A stretch of DNA of 8,001 nucleotides from an uncultured Variovorax sp. GTDB taxonomy: Bacteria; Pseudomonadota; Gammaproteobacteria; Burkholderiales; Burkholderiaceae. Of the stretch, positions 1 to 6,983 are shown piece after piece. The DNA lies in assembly GCA_946478645.1 (NCBI GenBank), contig CAMLCW010000242.1, positions 1 to 8,001 of the forward strand. Direction: 5' to 3'. Both the position numbers and the translations under genes were made by a program. The notes beneath the pieces were generated by a model. The model was not told where the DNA came from. It ran no database searches and saw nothing but the letters and a program-made list of their open reading frames with translations. Position 1 is the stretch's first letter, and every line of letters begins with the position of its first letter.

Positions 1-956
1 AGGCCTTCGTACGAGGGCGACTGGTCGGAGTTGTCGAGCACGGTGCGGTATTCCTTGACGATCGGAATCGCCGAGGGCCGCGGCGAGGGCACCACCTGCG
101 AGATCACGATGCCGCCCATGTCCTTGCCGAGCTGCGCATAGAGCGGGTCGATGCCGACGATGGAGAACGCCAGGAAGGTGCTGCCATAGCCGCTCTTGCG
201 CAGCTTGCGGATCGCGCTGGCCGTGGTGCCCGAGAGCGACACCAGCACGATGGCCTGCGGCTTCTGCGCGAGCACCGCCTTGAGCGGGCCGTCGAGCGCG
301 TCGCCGCCGCCCGGGGGCACCATTGCCGTGGCGACCAGCGGTTCCATCCTGCGTTCGGCGAGTGCCTGCTGCATGGCGGTGCGGCCCGCATGGCCCATGG
401 CGTTGTCGTCGCCCACCAGCGCGATGCGCGTCTGCCCCACGGTGGCGCATTGGCGCACGATCTTGAGCGCCTCGTCGATCATGCCGGGGCGCACGTGGAA
501 CACATGCGGATGGTCGGCGCCGCGCAACGCGTCGGAGGCCGCGAAAGGCGCGAACAGCAGGCTGCCATGCTTCGCCGCGATGTCGGCGGCGGCGCCGCTG
601 CTCGCGGTACCGACGAAGCCGAACAGCATGTCGGCCTTTTCCTTGCCGAGCAGCGCCTCGGCGTTGCGGACGGCGCGCGCCGCGTCGTAGCCGTCGTCGA
701 GCTGGCTCAGCTTGAGCTGCAGGCCGCTGCCGGCATGGCGCTCGTTGAAGTCGTTCGCCCCGAGCCGGCTGCCCGCCGCGAACGCGAGGCCGATCTCGCT
801 CGCGTCGCCCGTGAGCGGCACCGACTGGCCGAGCACCACGACCCGGTCGCCGGCGGCGGCGCGACCCGATTGGCCGAACGCCGGCAGCGCCGTGCCGCTG
901 CCCAGCAGCAGTGCGCCGCATGCCTTGCCCAACCAGTCCCTGCGCGTGCTTTCCAT
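1..956 (-). CDS. ABC transporter substrate-binding protein, branched-chain amino acid (Liv) type, C-terminus outside the window
   Basis: This is a periplasmic solute-binding protein of the type I fold (Peripla_BP_6, LivJ-like), which captures a small ligand and delivers it to an ABC permease. The frame is open from the ATG at 956-954 to the window edge, giving 318 codons; the stop is not seen. Residues about 1-29 form a signal peptide with a twin-arginine-like motif (STRRDWLGKA) followed by a hydrophobic stretch and a small-residue end (ALPAFG). The mature part begins with the family hallmark VVVLGQSVPLTG at about 41-52. Later segments typical of the fold are FGFVGTASSG, RIALVGDDNAMGHAG and AIVLVSLSG. 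The start is supported by AGGGGG five bases upstream. No permease or ATPase gene is visible, and many Comamonadaceae carry such proteins as orphans. The ligand cannot be told from sequence; amino acids, amides or aromatic acids are all possible. Confidence 0.88.
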   Translation of the reverse strand, partial: MESTRRDWLGKACGALLLGSGTALPAFGQSGRAAAGDRVVVLGQSVPLTGDASEIGLAFAAGSRLGANDFNERHAGSGLQLKLSQLDDGYDAARAVRNAEALLGKEKADMLFGFVGTASSGAAADIAAKHGSLLFAPFAASDALRGADHPHVFHVRPGMIDEALKIVRQCATVGQTRIALVGDDNAMGHAGRTAMQQALAERRMEPLVATAMVPPGGGDALDGPLKAVLAQKPQAIVLVSLSGTTASAIRKLRKSGYGSTFLAFSIVGIDPLYAQLGKDMGGIVISQVVPSPRPSAIPIVKEYRTVLDNSDQSPSYEG

Positions 957-986
957 GGTTCCCCCTGACGGTGAGTTGTAAGTAAA

Positions 987-992
987 AGTGTA
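987..992 (-). promoter_or_regulatory. Candidate extended -10 promoter for the substrate-binding protein gene
   Basis: On the minus strand the sequence TGCTACACT contains an extended -10 element (TGn followed by TACACT, 4 of 6 matches to TATAAT). It lies about 30 bases upstream of the ATG at 956. No good -35 hexamer is visible at the usual spacing, which is tolerated by extended -10 promoters. This is inferred from sequence alone. Confidence 0.35.
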
Positions 993-1059
993 GCAATTCG
1001 GATGCCTGCCGCGAAGGCGGGCGCCGGGGGTGCTTACACCTACGACATCGGGGAATGCG

Positions 1060-1075
1060 GCGCGCCGGTGCGCGC
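1060..1075 (-). other. GC hairpin just downstream of trmB
   Basis: GCGCGC at 1060-1065 and 1070-1075 form a perfect 6-bp stem around a CGGT loop. It begins 7 bases past the trmB stop on the minus strand. No T-run follows, so it is not a canonical intrinsic terminator; it might stabilise the 3' end or help termination. A second imperfect stem (1004-1010 with 1016-1022, one G-T pair) lies further downstream. Confidence 0.3.
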
Positions 1076-1081
1076 GGCGCC

Positions 1082-1825
1082 TCAGGCGCGCTTTTCGAAC
1101 ACCAGGTCCCAGACGCCGTGGCCGAGCTTGAGGCCGCGGTTCTCGAACTTGGTGAGCGGCCGGTACGCCGGCTTGGGTGCGTAGCCGTCTGCGGTGTTGC
1201 GCAGCATGGGCTCGGCCGACAGCACCTCGAGCATCTGCTCGGCGTAGGGCTGCCAGTCGGTGGCGCAGTGGATGTAGCCGCCGGGGCGCAGGTGCTCGGC
1301 GAGCTTCTTCACGAATTCGGGCTGAATCAGCCGGCGCTTGTTATGCCGCTTCTTGTGCCAGGGGTCGGGAAAGAACACATGCACGCCCGCGAGCGAGGCG
1401 GGCTGCAGCATGTGGTCGAGCACGTCGACGGCGTCGTGCGCGCAGATGCGAATGTTGGTGAGCGACTGTTCGCCGATGCGCTTGAGCAGCGCGCCGACGC
1501 CGGGCTCGTGCACCTCGCAGCACAGGAAGTTGGTGTCGGGCAGCACCGTGGCGATGTGCGCCGTGGCCTCGCCCATGCCGAAGCCGATCTCGAGCACGGT
1601 GGGCGCTTCGCGGCCGCCGAACGCTGCGGTCAGGTCGAGCGGCTCGGGCTGGTAGGGCACGAGGTACAGCGGGCCGAGTTCGGCGAAGGCGCGGGCCTGG
1701 CCGTCGGTGGTGCGGCCGCCGCGCTTGACGAAGCTTTTGAGGCGGCGGTGCAGCGGATGCGGCTGATCGCCGGTCGGATCGTCGGCGGAGGGGGAATCGG
1801 GGGGCACGGTGTCGGGAAGGTTCAT
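1082..1825 (-). CDS. trmB: tRNA (guanine-N7-)-methyltransferase TrmB
   Basis: TrmB uses S-adenosylmethionine to methylate N7 of guanine 46 in the variable loop of tRNAs. The 247-residue protein, a usual length for the family, has the SAM-binding glycine loop [11 protein letters not shown] at 78-88, an acidic residue after the second strand (CEVHEP, 103-108), the family signature [15 protein letters not shown] at 151-165 and the C-terminal TKFENRG at 225-231. The first 25 residues are a low-complexity Pro/Asp-rich leader that is not conserved in the family. I chose the ATG at 1825-1823: the frame stays open far upstream, but that stretch overlaps gluQ and has no TrmB-like sequence. The start overlaps the gluQ stop as ATGA, so translation is probably coupled. 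It is the last gene of the minus-strand operon. Confidence 0.97.
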   Translation of the reverse strand: MNLPDTVPPDSPSADDPTGDQPHPLHRRLKSFVKRGGRTTDGQARAFAELGPLYLVPYQPEPLDLTAAFGGREAPTVLEIGFGMGEATAHIATVLPDTNFLCCEVHEPGVGALLKRIGEQSLTNIRICAHDAVDVLDHMLQPASLAGVHVFFPDPWHKKRHNKRRLIQPEFVKKLAEHLRPGGYIHCATDWQPYAEQMLEVLSAEPMLRNTADGYAPKPAYRPLTKFENRGLKLGHGVWDLVFEKRA

Positions 1826-2742
1826 GTGGCCCGCGGATTGTAGAGAGCGCGCCATTCGCCGACCCAGCCGGCCAGCGCCTCGGCGCAGCTGCCGCCGCGG
1901 GCCGCGCCCAGGCCGAGCACGCGCGCGGCGGCGTCGAGCGCGGCCAGCGCGGCGGCGGGTGTCGCGGTGTCGATGGCGCGTGCGCCGTTCTGCTTGGAGA
2001 GCTTTTCGCCGTTGGCGCCGCGCACCAGCGGCGTGTGCAGGTAGCCGGGCGTGGGCAGGCCGAGCGCGCGCTGCAGCAGGATCTGGCGCGCGGTGTTGTC
2101 GGCCAGGTCTTCGCCGCGCACCACGTCGGTGACGCCCTGGTCGGCATCGTCGACCACCACCGCGAGCTGGTAGGCCCAGGGACCGTCGGCGCGGCGCAGC
2201 ACGAAGTCGCCGACCTCGCGCGCGACGTCCTGCTGCTGCGCGCCGAGGCGCCGGTCGGTCCAGTGGAGTTGGCCGGTTGCCAGCGAAGCCTGCTCGAACT
2301 TCGCGGCGGCGAAGCGCCAGGCGCGTGCGGGCTTGCCATGCAGGCCGTCGCGGCAGGTGCCGGGGTAGACGCGCTCGCCATGGCGCGCGTGCGGCTGGCC
2401 GAGGCGTGCGAGCGCGGTGTCGATGTCCTTGCGCGAGCAGCCGCAGGGATAGGCCAGGCCGAGCGCCTGCAGCCGCGCGAGCGCTGCCTCGTACAGGGCC
2501 GTGCGCTGCGTTTGCCACACCGGCGGCGCGTCGGGCACGAGCGCGCAATCGGCCAGCTGGCGCAGGATGTGCTCGCCCATGCCGGGCAGGCAGCGCTCGG
2601 TGTCGGCGTCCTCGATGCGGATCAGCCAGCGCGCCTGCGGGCCGCGCGCACGCACGTCGAGCCAGCTCGCGAGCGCGGCCACCAGCGAACCGGCGTGCAG
2701 CGCACCGGTCGGCGAGGGCGCGAAGCGGCCGGTCGCATGCAT
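1822..2742 (-). CDS. gluQ: Glutamyl-Q tRNA(Asp) synthetase GluQ (YadB)
   Basis: GluQ is a truncated glutamyl-tRNA synthetase paralogue. It activates glutamate and attaches it to queuosine at position 34 of tRNA(Asp). The 306-residue protein contains only the catalytic domain, with no anticodon-binding domain, as expected. The HIGH-like motif is in [14 protein letters not shown] (7-20), RIEDADTER is at 42-50 and the KMSKS-like EKLSKQN is at 246-252. The zinc ligands known from E. coli YadB are all present as C100, C102, Y126 and C130, which separates it from ordinary GltX. The start is 10 bases after the stop of the upstream oxidoreductase gene, with GAGGG just before the ATG. Its stop overlaps the trmB start. 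Pairing with trmB puts two tRNA-modification enzymes in one transcript. Confidence 0.97.
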   Translation of the reverse strand: MHATGRFAPSPTGALHAGSLVAALASWLDVRARGPQARWLIRIEDADTERCLPGMGEHILRQLADCALVPDAPPVWQTQRTALYEAALARLQALGLAYPCGCSRKDIDTALARLGQPHARHGERVYPGTCRDGLHGKPARAWRFAAAKFEQASLATGQLHWTDRRLGAQQQDVAREVGDFVLRRADGPWAYQLAVVVDDADQGVTDVVRGEDLADNTARQILLQRALGLPTPGYLHTPLVRGANGEKLSKQNGARAIDTATPAAALAALDAAARVLGLGAARGGSCAEALAGWVGEWRALYNPRAT

Positions 2743-2752
2743 CGCGCCCTCG

Positions 2753-3829
2753 TCAGATCACCGCGAGGGCGAGCGACAGGCCCGACAGGAATGCGTCTTC
2801 GACGCGGTGCCCGGTGCACCAGTCGCCCGCCACGCCGATGCGGGCCTTGGCGTCCCAGAGATGGCTCTTGCCGACGGGCACCTGGGTCTGGGCTTCGGTC
2901 CAGCAGCGGGCCTGGGCATGGGTGGGCGTGGCATGGATGCCGGTGATCTCGGCGAAGGCGCGCAGCAGTTTGGCCTGCACGCGCGCGGGGTCGTCGCGCA
3001 GGTGCTCCTGCGACCAGGCGGCGCTGGCCTGCAGGGTCCAGCGCTCGATGCGCTCGCGGCCGGGCTTGGACGATTCGCGCGCAAGCCATGCCACGCGGTG
3101 GTGCGTGCTGCGCGCGGCGTTCCACTGCGGGCCGAGATGCGACATGGTGGGCTGGTTGGCCTGCGGGAAGGCGATCATCAAGGTCCAGCATGGCGCGATG
3201 CGCACCGGCTCGATCTTCTGGCTGATCGAGGCCGACAGCCTGCCGTCGCCGAGCAGCGCGCGCGTGCGCTGCGGCGGCACCGCGAGCAGCACCGCATCGA
3301 AGCCCGAATACACATGCTGCGAATCGTCGGCGCCCGCGGTGCGCAACTGCCAGCGCTTGGCGTCGAGCGCATCGGGCTCGATCTGCGTGACCTGCGTGCC
3401 GGCGACGAGGCGCTCTGCGAGCGGCGCGGCCCAGTGGCCCACCAGCGCGTCCATGCCGGGCTGCGCGACCCAGTGCGGCTCGTGGCCCGGCAGCGCGGCT
3501 TCGGCCACCCGGCCATGTGCGTCGAGCACGCGCACGAGGTTGGCGCTCCAGGGCCGGCACAGCCCCGGCGTGGGTTCGAGCGCGAGCGCAAAGCGCGGAT
3601 CGCGCACGGTGAAGTACTGCGCGCCGCTGTCGAAGCGGCCGAACGCGGTGTCCACGCTGGCCATGCGTCCGCCTGGCGCGGCCTCGCGCTCGAACACCGT
3701 CACCCGATGGCCGGCCTGCATCAGCGTGCGCGCACAGGCAACGCCCGCCATGCCGGCGCCGATGACGGCGAAGTGGCGCGGCGCAGCGGGGGCACGGTCG
3801 GCGGGCTTGGGTTTGGCGCGAGTGGTCAT
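2753..3829 (-). CDS. Renalase-like FAD-dependent NAD(P)-binding oxidoreductase
   Basis: This is a 358-residue flavoprotein of the amine-oxidase/renalase-like group common in proteobacteria; the substrate is not known. The dinucleotide-binding fold starts with [10 protein letters not shown] (20-29), followed by the acidic end of the second strand (VFERE, 45-49) and the GGRMAS motif (53-58). The segment [15 protein letters not shown] (66-80) is characteristic of this bacterial subgroup. The C-terminal FAD-contact motif is [20 protein letters not shown] (334-353). I chose the ATG at 3829: it gives a normal short leader before the Rossmann strand, whereas the open frame upstream runs through non-coding hairpin sequence. 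The ribosome-binding site is weak (AAGAG). It is the first gene of an apparent operon with gluQ and trmB, with only 10 bases before gluQ. A tRNA-related role is possible from context but unproven. Confidence 0.9.
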   Translation of the reverse strand: MTTRAKPKPADRAPAAPRHFAVIGAGMAGVACARTLMQAGHRVTVFEREAAPGGRMASVDTAFGRFDSGAQYFTVRDPRFALALEPTPGLCRPWSANLVRVLDAHGRVAEAALPGHEPHWVAQPGMDALVGHWAAPLAERLVAGTQVTQIEPDALDAKRWQLRTAGADDSQHVYSGFDAVLLAVPPQRTRALLGDGRLSASISQKIEPVRIAPCWTLMIAFPQANQPTMSHLGPQWNAARSTHHRVAWLARESSKPGRERIERWTLQASAAWSQEHLRDDPARVQAKLLRAFAEITGIHATPTHAQARCWTEAQTQVPVGKSHLWDAKARIGVAGDWCTGHRVEDAFLSGLSLALAVI

Positions 3830-3940
3830 GGGACTCTTTTCTTTGGCTGGGATATGAGGAACGTGCACCGACTCTACATCGGCCGACGCAAGGGACCCGC
3901 GGCGCATGAAAGCGCACGAGCACAGCCCAGGGCACCCGCG

Positions 3941-4010
3941 GAACCGGCTCCGCCGGGCCGCTGGGTGCGCCCCCAAGTGGGGGGAGGCGCCGCAGGCGCT
4001 TCGGGGGGCG
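3941..4010. repeat. Triple-hairpin, GC-rich intergenic element (REP-like, Comamonadaceae type)
   Basis: Three adjacent inverted repeats fill this stretch. CCGGC/GCCGG (3944-3948 with 3952-3956) encloses TCC. CCCCC/GGGGG (3970-3974 with 3979-3983) encloses AAGT. A 7-bp stem with one G-T pair (3985-3991 with 3995-4001) encloses GCA. The element lies between the lysR stop and the oxidoreductase start, a few bases after the lysR stop. From memory, very similar arrangements recur between genes in Variovorax and related genomes; this was not checked by search. It may act as a 3'-end stabiliser or terminator for lysR, although there is no clear T-run. Confidence 0.6.
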
Positions 4011-4016
4011 TTCCAT

Positions 4017-4970
4017 TCAGCGTCCACGGTGGCGTTCCAGGAGTGCGCGCCGCGTGGCCTCGTGCTCGAACTGCGCGAGCCACCATTCGAGCGCGCGGCC
4101 CGGGCCACCCGCGCTGCGCACGCGCCAGGCGCAGTGCATGGTGGAGAGCGGCGGCTTGCGCTCGGTGCGGCGTTCGACCAGGTGGCCGGCCTCGATGTAG
4201 GGCCGCGCCATCGGCTCGGGCAGGAAGCCCCCGCCGAGGCCGTGCAGCTGCGCGGCCAGCTTGGCCTGCAGCGTGGGCACGGTCAGCACGTCCTGCCCGC
4301 CGACGAGGTTGACCGTCATGCTCTGGCCGCTGCGCACCGAGTCGGCCGCGGCCACCGCGCGATACTGCCGCAGCACGGCATCGCTGAGCGGCTCGTCGAG
4401 CCGGGCCAGCGGATGGTGCGGCGCCACCGCGTAGACGAAGCACAGTTCGCCGATGGGCCGGCTGCGGATGCCGGTGGCTGTGAACGCGAGGCTCGCGGCG
4501 TCGAGCACGGCGCCGATCGCGAGGTCGGCCTCGCCGCTCGTCAGCGCCTCGATGGTGCCGAGCAGCGTTTCGTCGCGCAGCTTGAGCCGCGTGGGCGGAT
4601 CGAGCGCGAAGAAGGCGGTGGCGAGGTCGAGCATCGGATCGCGCGCGATCGCACCGTCGACCGCGATCGTGAGCATCGGCTCCCAACCCGTGGCGACGCG
4701 CTTCACGCGGTTGGCGACGGCATCGATCTCGCCGAGCAGGCGTGCCGCTTCGCGCAGCAGCTCGGCGCCGGCCTCGGTGATGCGGGCCTGGCGCGCGCTG
4801 CGGTCGAACAGCAGCACGTCGAGCGCGTCCTCGATCTGCCGCACGCGGTAGCTCAGCGCGCTGGGCACCAGGTCGAGCGCGCGCGCCGCGGCGGCGAAGC
4901 TGCCGGTGCTGGCCACCGTCTGGAGCATGGCGAGCGCATCGGGGGTCAATACGTCTCTGGCGGTCGGCAT
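4017..4970 (-). CDS. LysR-family transcriptional regulator, YhaJ-like
   Basis: This is a DNA-binding regulator of 317 residues, the normal size for the family. The N-terminal winged helix-turn-helix is at about 9-68, with the core SFAAAARALDLVPSALSYRV (24-43) and the wing LLFDRSARQARITEAG (53-68). The linker helix follows, then the effector-binding domain from about 98 to 300. The HTH and the GWEPMLTI segment closely resemble E. coli YhaJ as I remember it. There are only two cysteines, C177 and C280, both in the effector domain. I chose the ATG at 4970, with AGAAGGG 10 bases upstream. A TTG nine codons earlier would begin inside the palindrome that this protein probably binds. The gene is divergent from the pirin operon, the usual layout for a LysR regulator and its target. 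The effector is unknown; a quinone or aromatic compound is an inference from YhaJ. Confidence 0.94.
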   Translation of the reverse strand: MPTARDVLTPDALAMLQTVASTGSFAAAARALDLVPSALSYRVRQIEDALDVLLFDRSARQARITEAGAELLREAARLLGEIDAVANRVKRVATGWEPMLTIAVDGAIARDPMLDLATAFFALDPPTRLKLRDETLLGTIEALTSGEADLAIGAVLDAASLAFTATGIRSRPIGELCFVYAVAPHHPLARLDEPLSDAVLRQYRAVAAADSVRSGQSMTVNLVGGQDVLTVPTLQAKLAAQLHGLGGGFLPEPMARPYIEAGHLVERRTERKPPLSTMHCAWRVRSAGGPGRALEWWLAQFEHEATRRALLERHRGR

Positions 4971-4988
4971 GGTTTTGCAGCCCTTCTG

Positions 4989-5011
4989 ATCGTTCAAAAA
5001 ATTTGAATGAT
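4989..5011. promoter_or_regulatory. LysR-type operator (T-N11-A palindrome) in the divergent intergenic region
   Basis: The arms ATCGTTCAAA (4989-4998) and TTTGAATGAT (5002-5011) are inverted repeats matching at 9 of 10 positions around an AAA spacer. The core fits T-N11-A (T4994 to A5006), the usual LysR-type box. It lies 19-41 bases upstream of the lysR ATG. Its centre, near 5000, is about 64 bases before the start site predicted for the pirin operon, the classical recognition-site distance. It probably serves both autorepression of lysR and activation of the rightward operon. Confidence 0.75.
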
Positions 5012-5029
5012 GCCATCAAAACCGCGCGC

Positions 5030-5057
5030 TTTTCACTTGTAAGCGAAGGCCTAAAGT
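5030..5057 (+). promoter_or_regulatory. Candidate sigma-70 promoter of the pirin-doxX-flavodoxin-pirin operon
   Basis: TTTTCA (5030-5035, 4 of 6 matches to the -35 consensus) is followed after 16 bases by TAAAGT (5052-5057, 4 of 6 matches to the -10). This would place the start of transcription near 5064 and leave a leader of about 83 bases. The weak match suits an activator-dependent promoter. The call rests on sequence and on its spacing from the operator. Confidence 0.45.
5032..5047. promoter_or_regulatory. Possible secondary (activation) site for the LysR regulator
   Basis: TTCACTT (5032-5038) and AAGCGAA (5041-5047) are inverted repeats matching at 6 of 7 positions around GT. The half-site TTCA resembles the TTCAAA arm of the main operator. 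It overlaps the candidate -35 and spacer, where LysR-type proteins often have a weaker, effector-dependent site. This is suggestive only. Confidence 0.25.
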
Positions 5058-5146
5058 TCTTCTCATCCGCTGCGCATCCGGCGCGGCATGCAAGCAAGAC
5101 GGCCTGGCGCCCCCCGATGGGACCGGCCGCAACAAGGAGTTCGACG

Positions 5147-5848
5147 ATGTTGAAGATTCGCAAATCCCAGGAACGCGGTTATGCCGACCACGGCTGGCTG
5201 CGCTCGTTCCACAGCTTTTCGTTCGCGGGCTATTACGACCCGGCCTACATGGGCTTCGGCAACCTGCGCGTGATCAACGAAGACCGCGTCGCCGCGGGCG
5301 CCGGCTTCGGTACCCACGGCCACAAGGACATGGAGATCATCAGCTACGTGCTGTCGGGCGAATTGGCGCACAAGGACAGCATGGGCAACGTGGAATCCAT
5401 TCCACCCGGCGACGTGCAGCGCATGAGCGCGGGCCGCGGCGTGATGCACAGCGAGTTCAACCACAAGGCCGACGAGACCACGCACTTCCTGCAGATCTGG
5501 ATCGAGCCGAACGTGCGCGGCATCGCGCCGGGCTACGAGCAGAAGCAGTTCAGCGATGCCGAGAAGCGCGGCAAGCTGCGCCTCGTGGCCTCGCCCGATG
5601 GCGCCGAGGGTTCGGTCACGGTGAACGCCGATGCGCGCCTGATGGCCGGCCTGTTCGACGGCGCAGAGACCGCGAGCCTGGCGCTCGACCCGGCGCGCAA
5701 GAGCTACGTGCACCTGGTGCGCGGCGAGCTCGAGGTCAACGGCCAGAAGCTGGTGGGCGGCGACGCCGCGATGCTCGAAGGCGAGTCGCAGCTGACGCTC
5801 GGCGCCGGCAAGGACGCCGAAGTGCTGGTGTTCGACCTGGCCGCCTGA
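5147..5848 (+). CDS. Short pirin-family protein, YhhW-type (quercetinase-like cupin)
   Basis: This is a 233-residue bicupin close to E. coli YhhW (about 231 residues), which has quercetin 2,3-dioxygenase activity in vitro; the natural substrate is not settled. Hallmarks are the N-terminal HGWLRSFHSFSFAGYYDP (15-32), THGHKDMEI (56-64) and MSAGRGVMHSE (93-103). The metal ligands of human pirin correspond to H57, H59, H101 and E103, all present, so it should bind iron or a similar metal. The start at 5147 is preceded by AAGGAG with 7 bases of spacing, and the protein start matches YhhW. An open frame extends upstream to a TTG inside the operator and is rejected. The protein has no cysteine. It is the first gene of the rightward operon, divergent from the LysR regulator, and is followed by an intrinsic terminator. 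Confidence 0.95.
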   Translation: MLKIRKSQERGYADHGWLRSFHSFSFAGYYDPAYMGFGNLRVINEDRVAAGAGFGTHGHKDMEIISYVLSGELAHKDSMGNVESIPPGDVQRMSAGRGVMHSEFNHKADETTHFLQIWIEPNVRGIAPGYEQKQFSDAEKRGKLRLVASPDGAEGSVTVNADARLMAGLFDGAETASLALDPARKSYVHLVRGELEVNGQKLVGGDAAMLEGESQLTLGAGKDAEVLVFDLAA

Positions 5849-5858
5849 TTTTTCCTTC

Positions 5859-5886
5859 GCCGGGCGCGCCGCCCGGCTTTCTTTTC
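5859..5886 (+). terminator. Intrinsic terminator or attenuator between the first pirin gene and doxX
   Basis: GCCGGGCG (5859-5866) and CGCCCGGC (5870-5877) form a perfect 8-bp GC stem with a CGC loop, followed at once by TTTCTTTTC (5878-5886). This is a textbook Rho-independent terminator. It starts 11 bases after the first pirin stop and lies within the apparent operon, so it should reduce expression of the three genes downstream unless they have their own promoter. Confidence 0.8.
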
Positions 5887-5922
5887 ACTCGCTTTCATTT
5901 CAACCATTTCGAGGAGTTTTCC

Positions 5923-6359
5923 ATGACCACTGCTTCCATCCCGCTGAACACCACGACCACCCCCAACGCCGCACAGGACACGCTGGCCCTCGTCGGCCGC
6001 ATCCTGATCGCACTGCTCTTCGTGCCCGCGGGCTTTGCCAAGCTCACCGGCTTTGCGGGCACCGTGGGTTACATCGCGTCGGTGGGGGCGCCGCTGCCGC
6101 AGGTGGGCGCGGCGATCGCGGTGCTCGTGGAACTGGGCGTGGGCCTGATGCTGCTCGTGGGCTTCAAGACGCGCCTCGCGGCGGTCGTGCTCGCGGTGTT
6201 CCGCTCGCCGCCTCGGTGATGTTCCACAACTACTGGAGCATGCCGGTCGACAAGGCCTTCGTGAACCAGCTGATGTTCTTCAAGAACGTCGCGATCGCCG
6301 GTGGCCTGCTCGCGATCGCCGCCTTCGGCGCGGGCCGCTTCGCCATCGACAGGAAGTAA
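5923..6359 (+). pseudogene. DoxX-family (YqjF-like) integral membrane protein, frameshifted
   Basis: DoxX proteins are small four-helix membrane proteins linked to redox and thiol or quinone metabolism; their exact reaction is often unknown. The first frame (5923-6219) encodes 98 residues. Its first 93 hold the N-terminal helices and the motif RILIALLFVPAGFAKLTGFA, closely like E. coli YqjF. After F93 the frame runs into RSPPR and a stop. The family continuation reappears at once in the -1 frame: LAASVMFHNYW, then NQLMFFKNVAIAGGLLAIAA and a final FAIDRK with TAA at 6357-6359. One base is missing between 6201 and 6202. Adding an A would read VFTLAAS, as in intact relatives, and give 145 residues, a normal length. 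No slippery sequence is visible, so this is a recent mutation or a sequencing error. The start has GAGGAG with 6 bases of spacing. The repaired protein has no cysteine. Confidence 0.88.
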
Positions 6360-6408
6360 GCTCGTTCAAGAAGACCCTTCATTCCACAGTTTCAAGGAGA
6401 AGCATTCC

Positions 6409-6960
6409 ATGGCCAACATCGTTGTCGTCTTCCATTCCGGCTACGGCCATACCCAGCGCGTGGCCCAGGCCGTGGCCGACGGCGCGGGCGCGCAACTGCT
6501 CGCGATCGATGCCGACGGGAACCTGCCCGAGGGCGGCTGGGACACGCTGGCCGCGGCCGACGCGATCATCTTCGGCTCGCCCACCTACATGGGCGGCGTG
6601 AGCTGGCAGTTCAAGAAATTCGCCGATGCGTCGTCGAAGGTCTGGTTCACCCAGGGCTGGAAGGACAAGCTCTTTGCGGGCTTCACCAACAGCGCCACGA
6701 TGAACGGCGACAAGGTCACGACGATGGCCTACCTCTGGACGCTCGCGATGCAGCACAGCGGCATCTGGGTCAGCATGGGCATCATGCCGACCAACAACAA
6801 GGCCGCCACGCGCGACTCGACCAACTACGTCGGCGGCTACGGCGGCCTGCTCACGCAGTCGCCGTCGGACGCGAGCCCGGCCGAGATTCCGAAGGGCGAC
6901 CTCGACACCGCGCGCGCCTTCGGCGAACGCATCGCGGCCGTGGCAGCATCGCGCGGCTGA
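6409..6960 (+). CDS. Flavodoxin-family FMN protein, WrbA-like NAD(P)H:quinone oxidoreductase candidate
   Basis: This is a 183-residue flavodoxin-fold protein. The FMN phosphate loop is HSGYGHTQRVA (9-19). The isoalloxazine-contact segment is FGSPTYMGGVSWQFKKF (55-71), and a further flavin-side loop ends in NYVGGYGG (139-146). This pattern fits WrbA-like and related NAD(P)H-dependent quinone reductases, which make two-electron reductions and so avoid semiquinones. The enzyme activity is inferred. The start at 6409 has AAGGAG 9 bases upstream and begins directly with the first strand (NIVVVFHS). The frame is open further 5', but that part overlaps the doxX tail. It lies 49 bases after doxX and 23 bases before the second pirin. 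It contains no cysteine. A simple FMN reductase is an alternative. Confidence 0.9.
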   Translation: MANIVVVFHSGYGHTQRVAQAVADGAGAQLLAIDADGNLPEGGWDTLAAADAIIFGSPTYMGGVSWQFKKFADASSKVWFTQGWKDKLFAGFTNSATMNGDKVTTMAYLWTLAMQHSGIWVSMGIMPTNNKAATRDSTNYVGGYGGLLTQSPSDASPAEIPKGDLDTARAFGERIAAVAASRG

Positions 6961-6983
6961 CTTTCACCCCGATGGAGAACACG

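Noticed and set aside
1826..2548. Long N-terminal extension of TrmB through gluQ
   Set aside because: It is an Arg/Ala-rich out-of-frame shadow of gluQ. The TrmB family starts near the ATG at 1825.
2501..4312. A 603-codon plus-strand open frame and a similar 526-codon frame (2277-3857)
   Set aside because: They lie antisense to the flavoprotein, gluQ and part of lysR, are Arg/Ala/Gly-rich with no recognisable domain, and run across the intergenic hairpins. This is the expected result of high GC.
4971..4997. Upstream TTG start for the LysR regulator adding nine residues
   Set aside because: The TTG lies inside the operator palindrome. The ATG at 4970 has a ribosome-binding site and gives a standard LysR N-terminus.
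5003..5146. Upstream TTG start for the first pirin adding 48 residues
   Set aside because: The extension covers the operator and promoter and has no similarity to YhhW. The ATG at 5147 has an ideal AAGGAG and matches the family start.
6190..6220. Programmed -1 frameshift in doxX
   Set aside because: No X XXY YYZ slippery heptamer or obvious downstream stimulatory structure is seen at the break, and DoxX proteins are not known to need frameshifting. A deletion or sequencing error is simpler.
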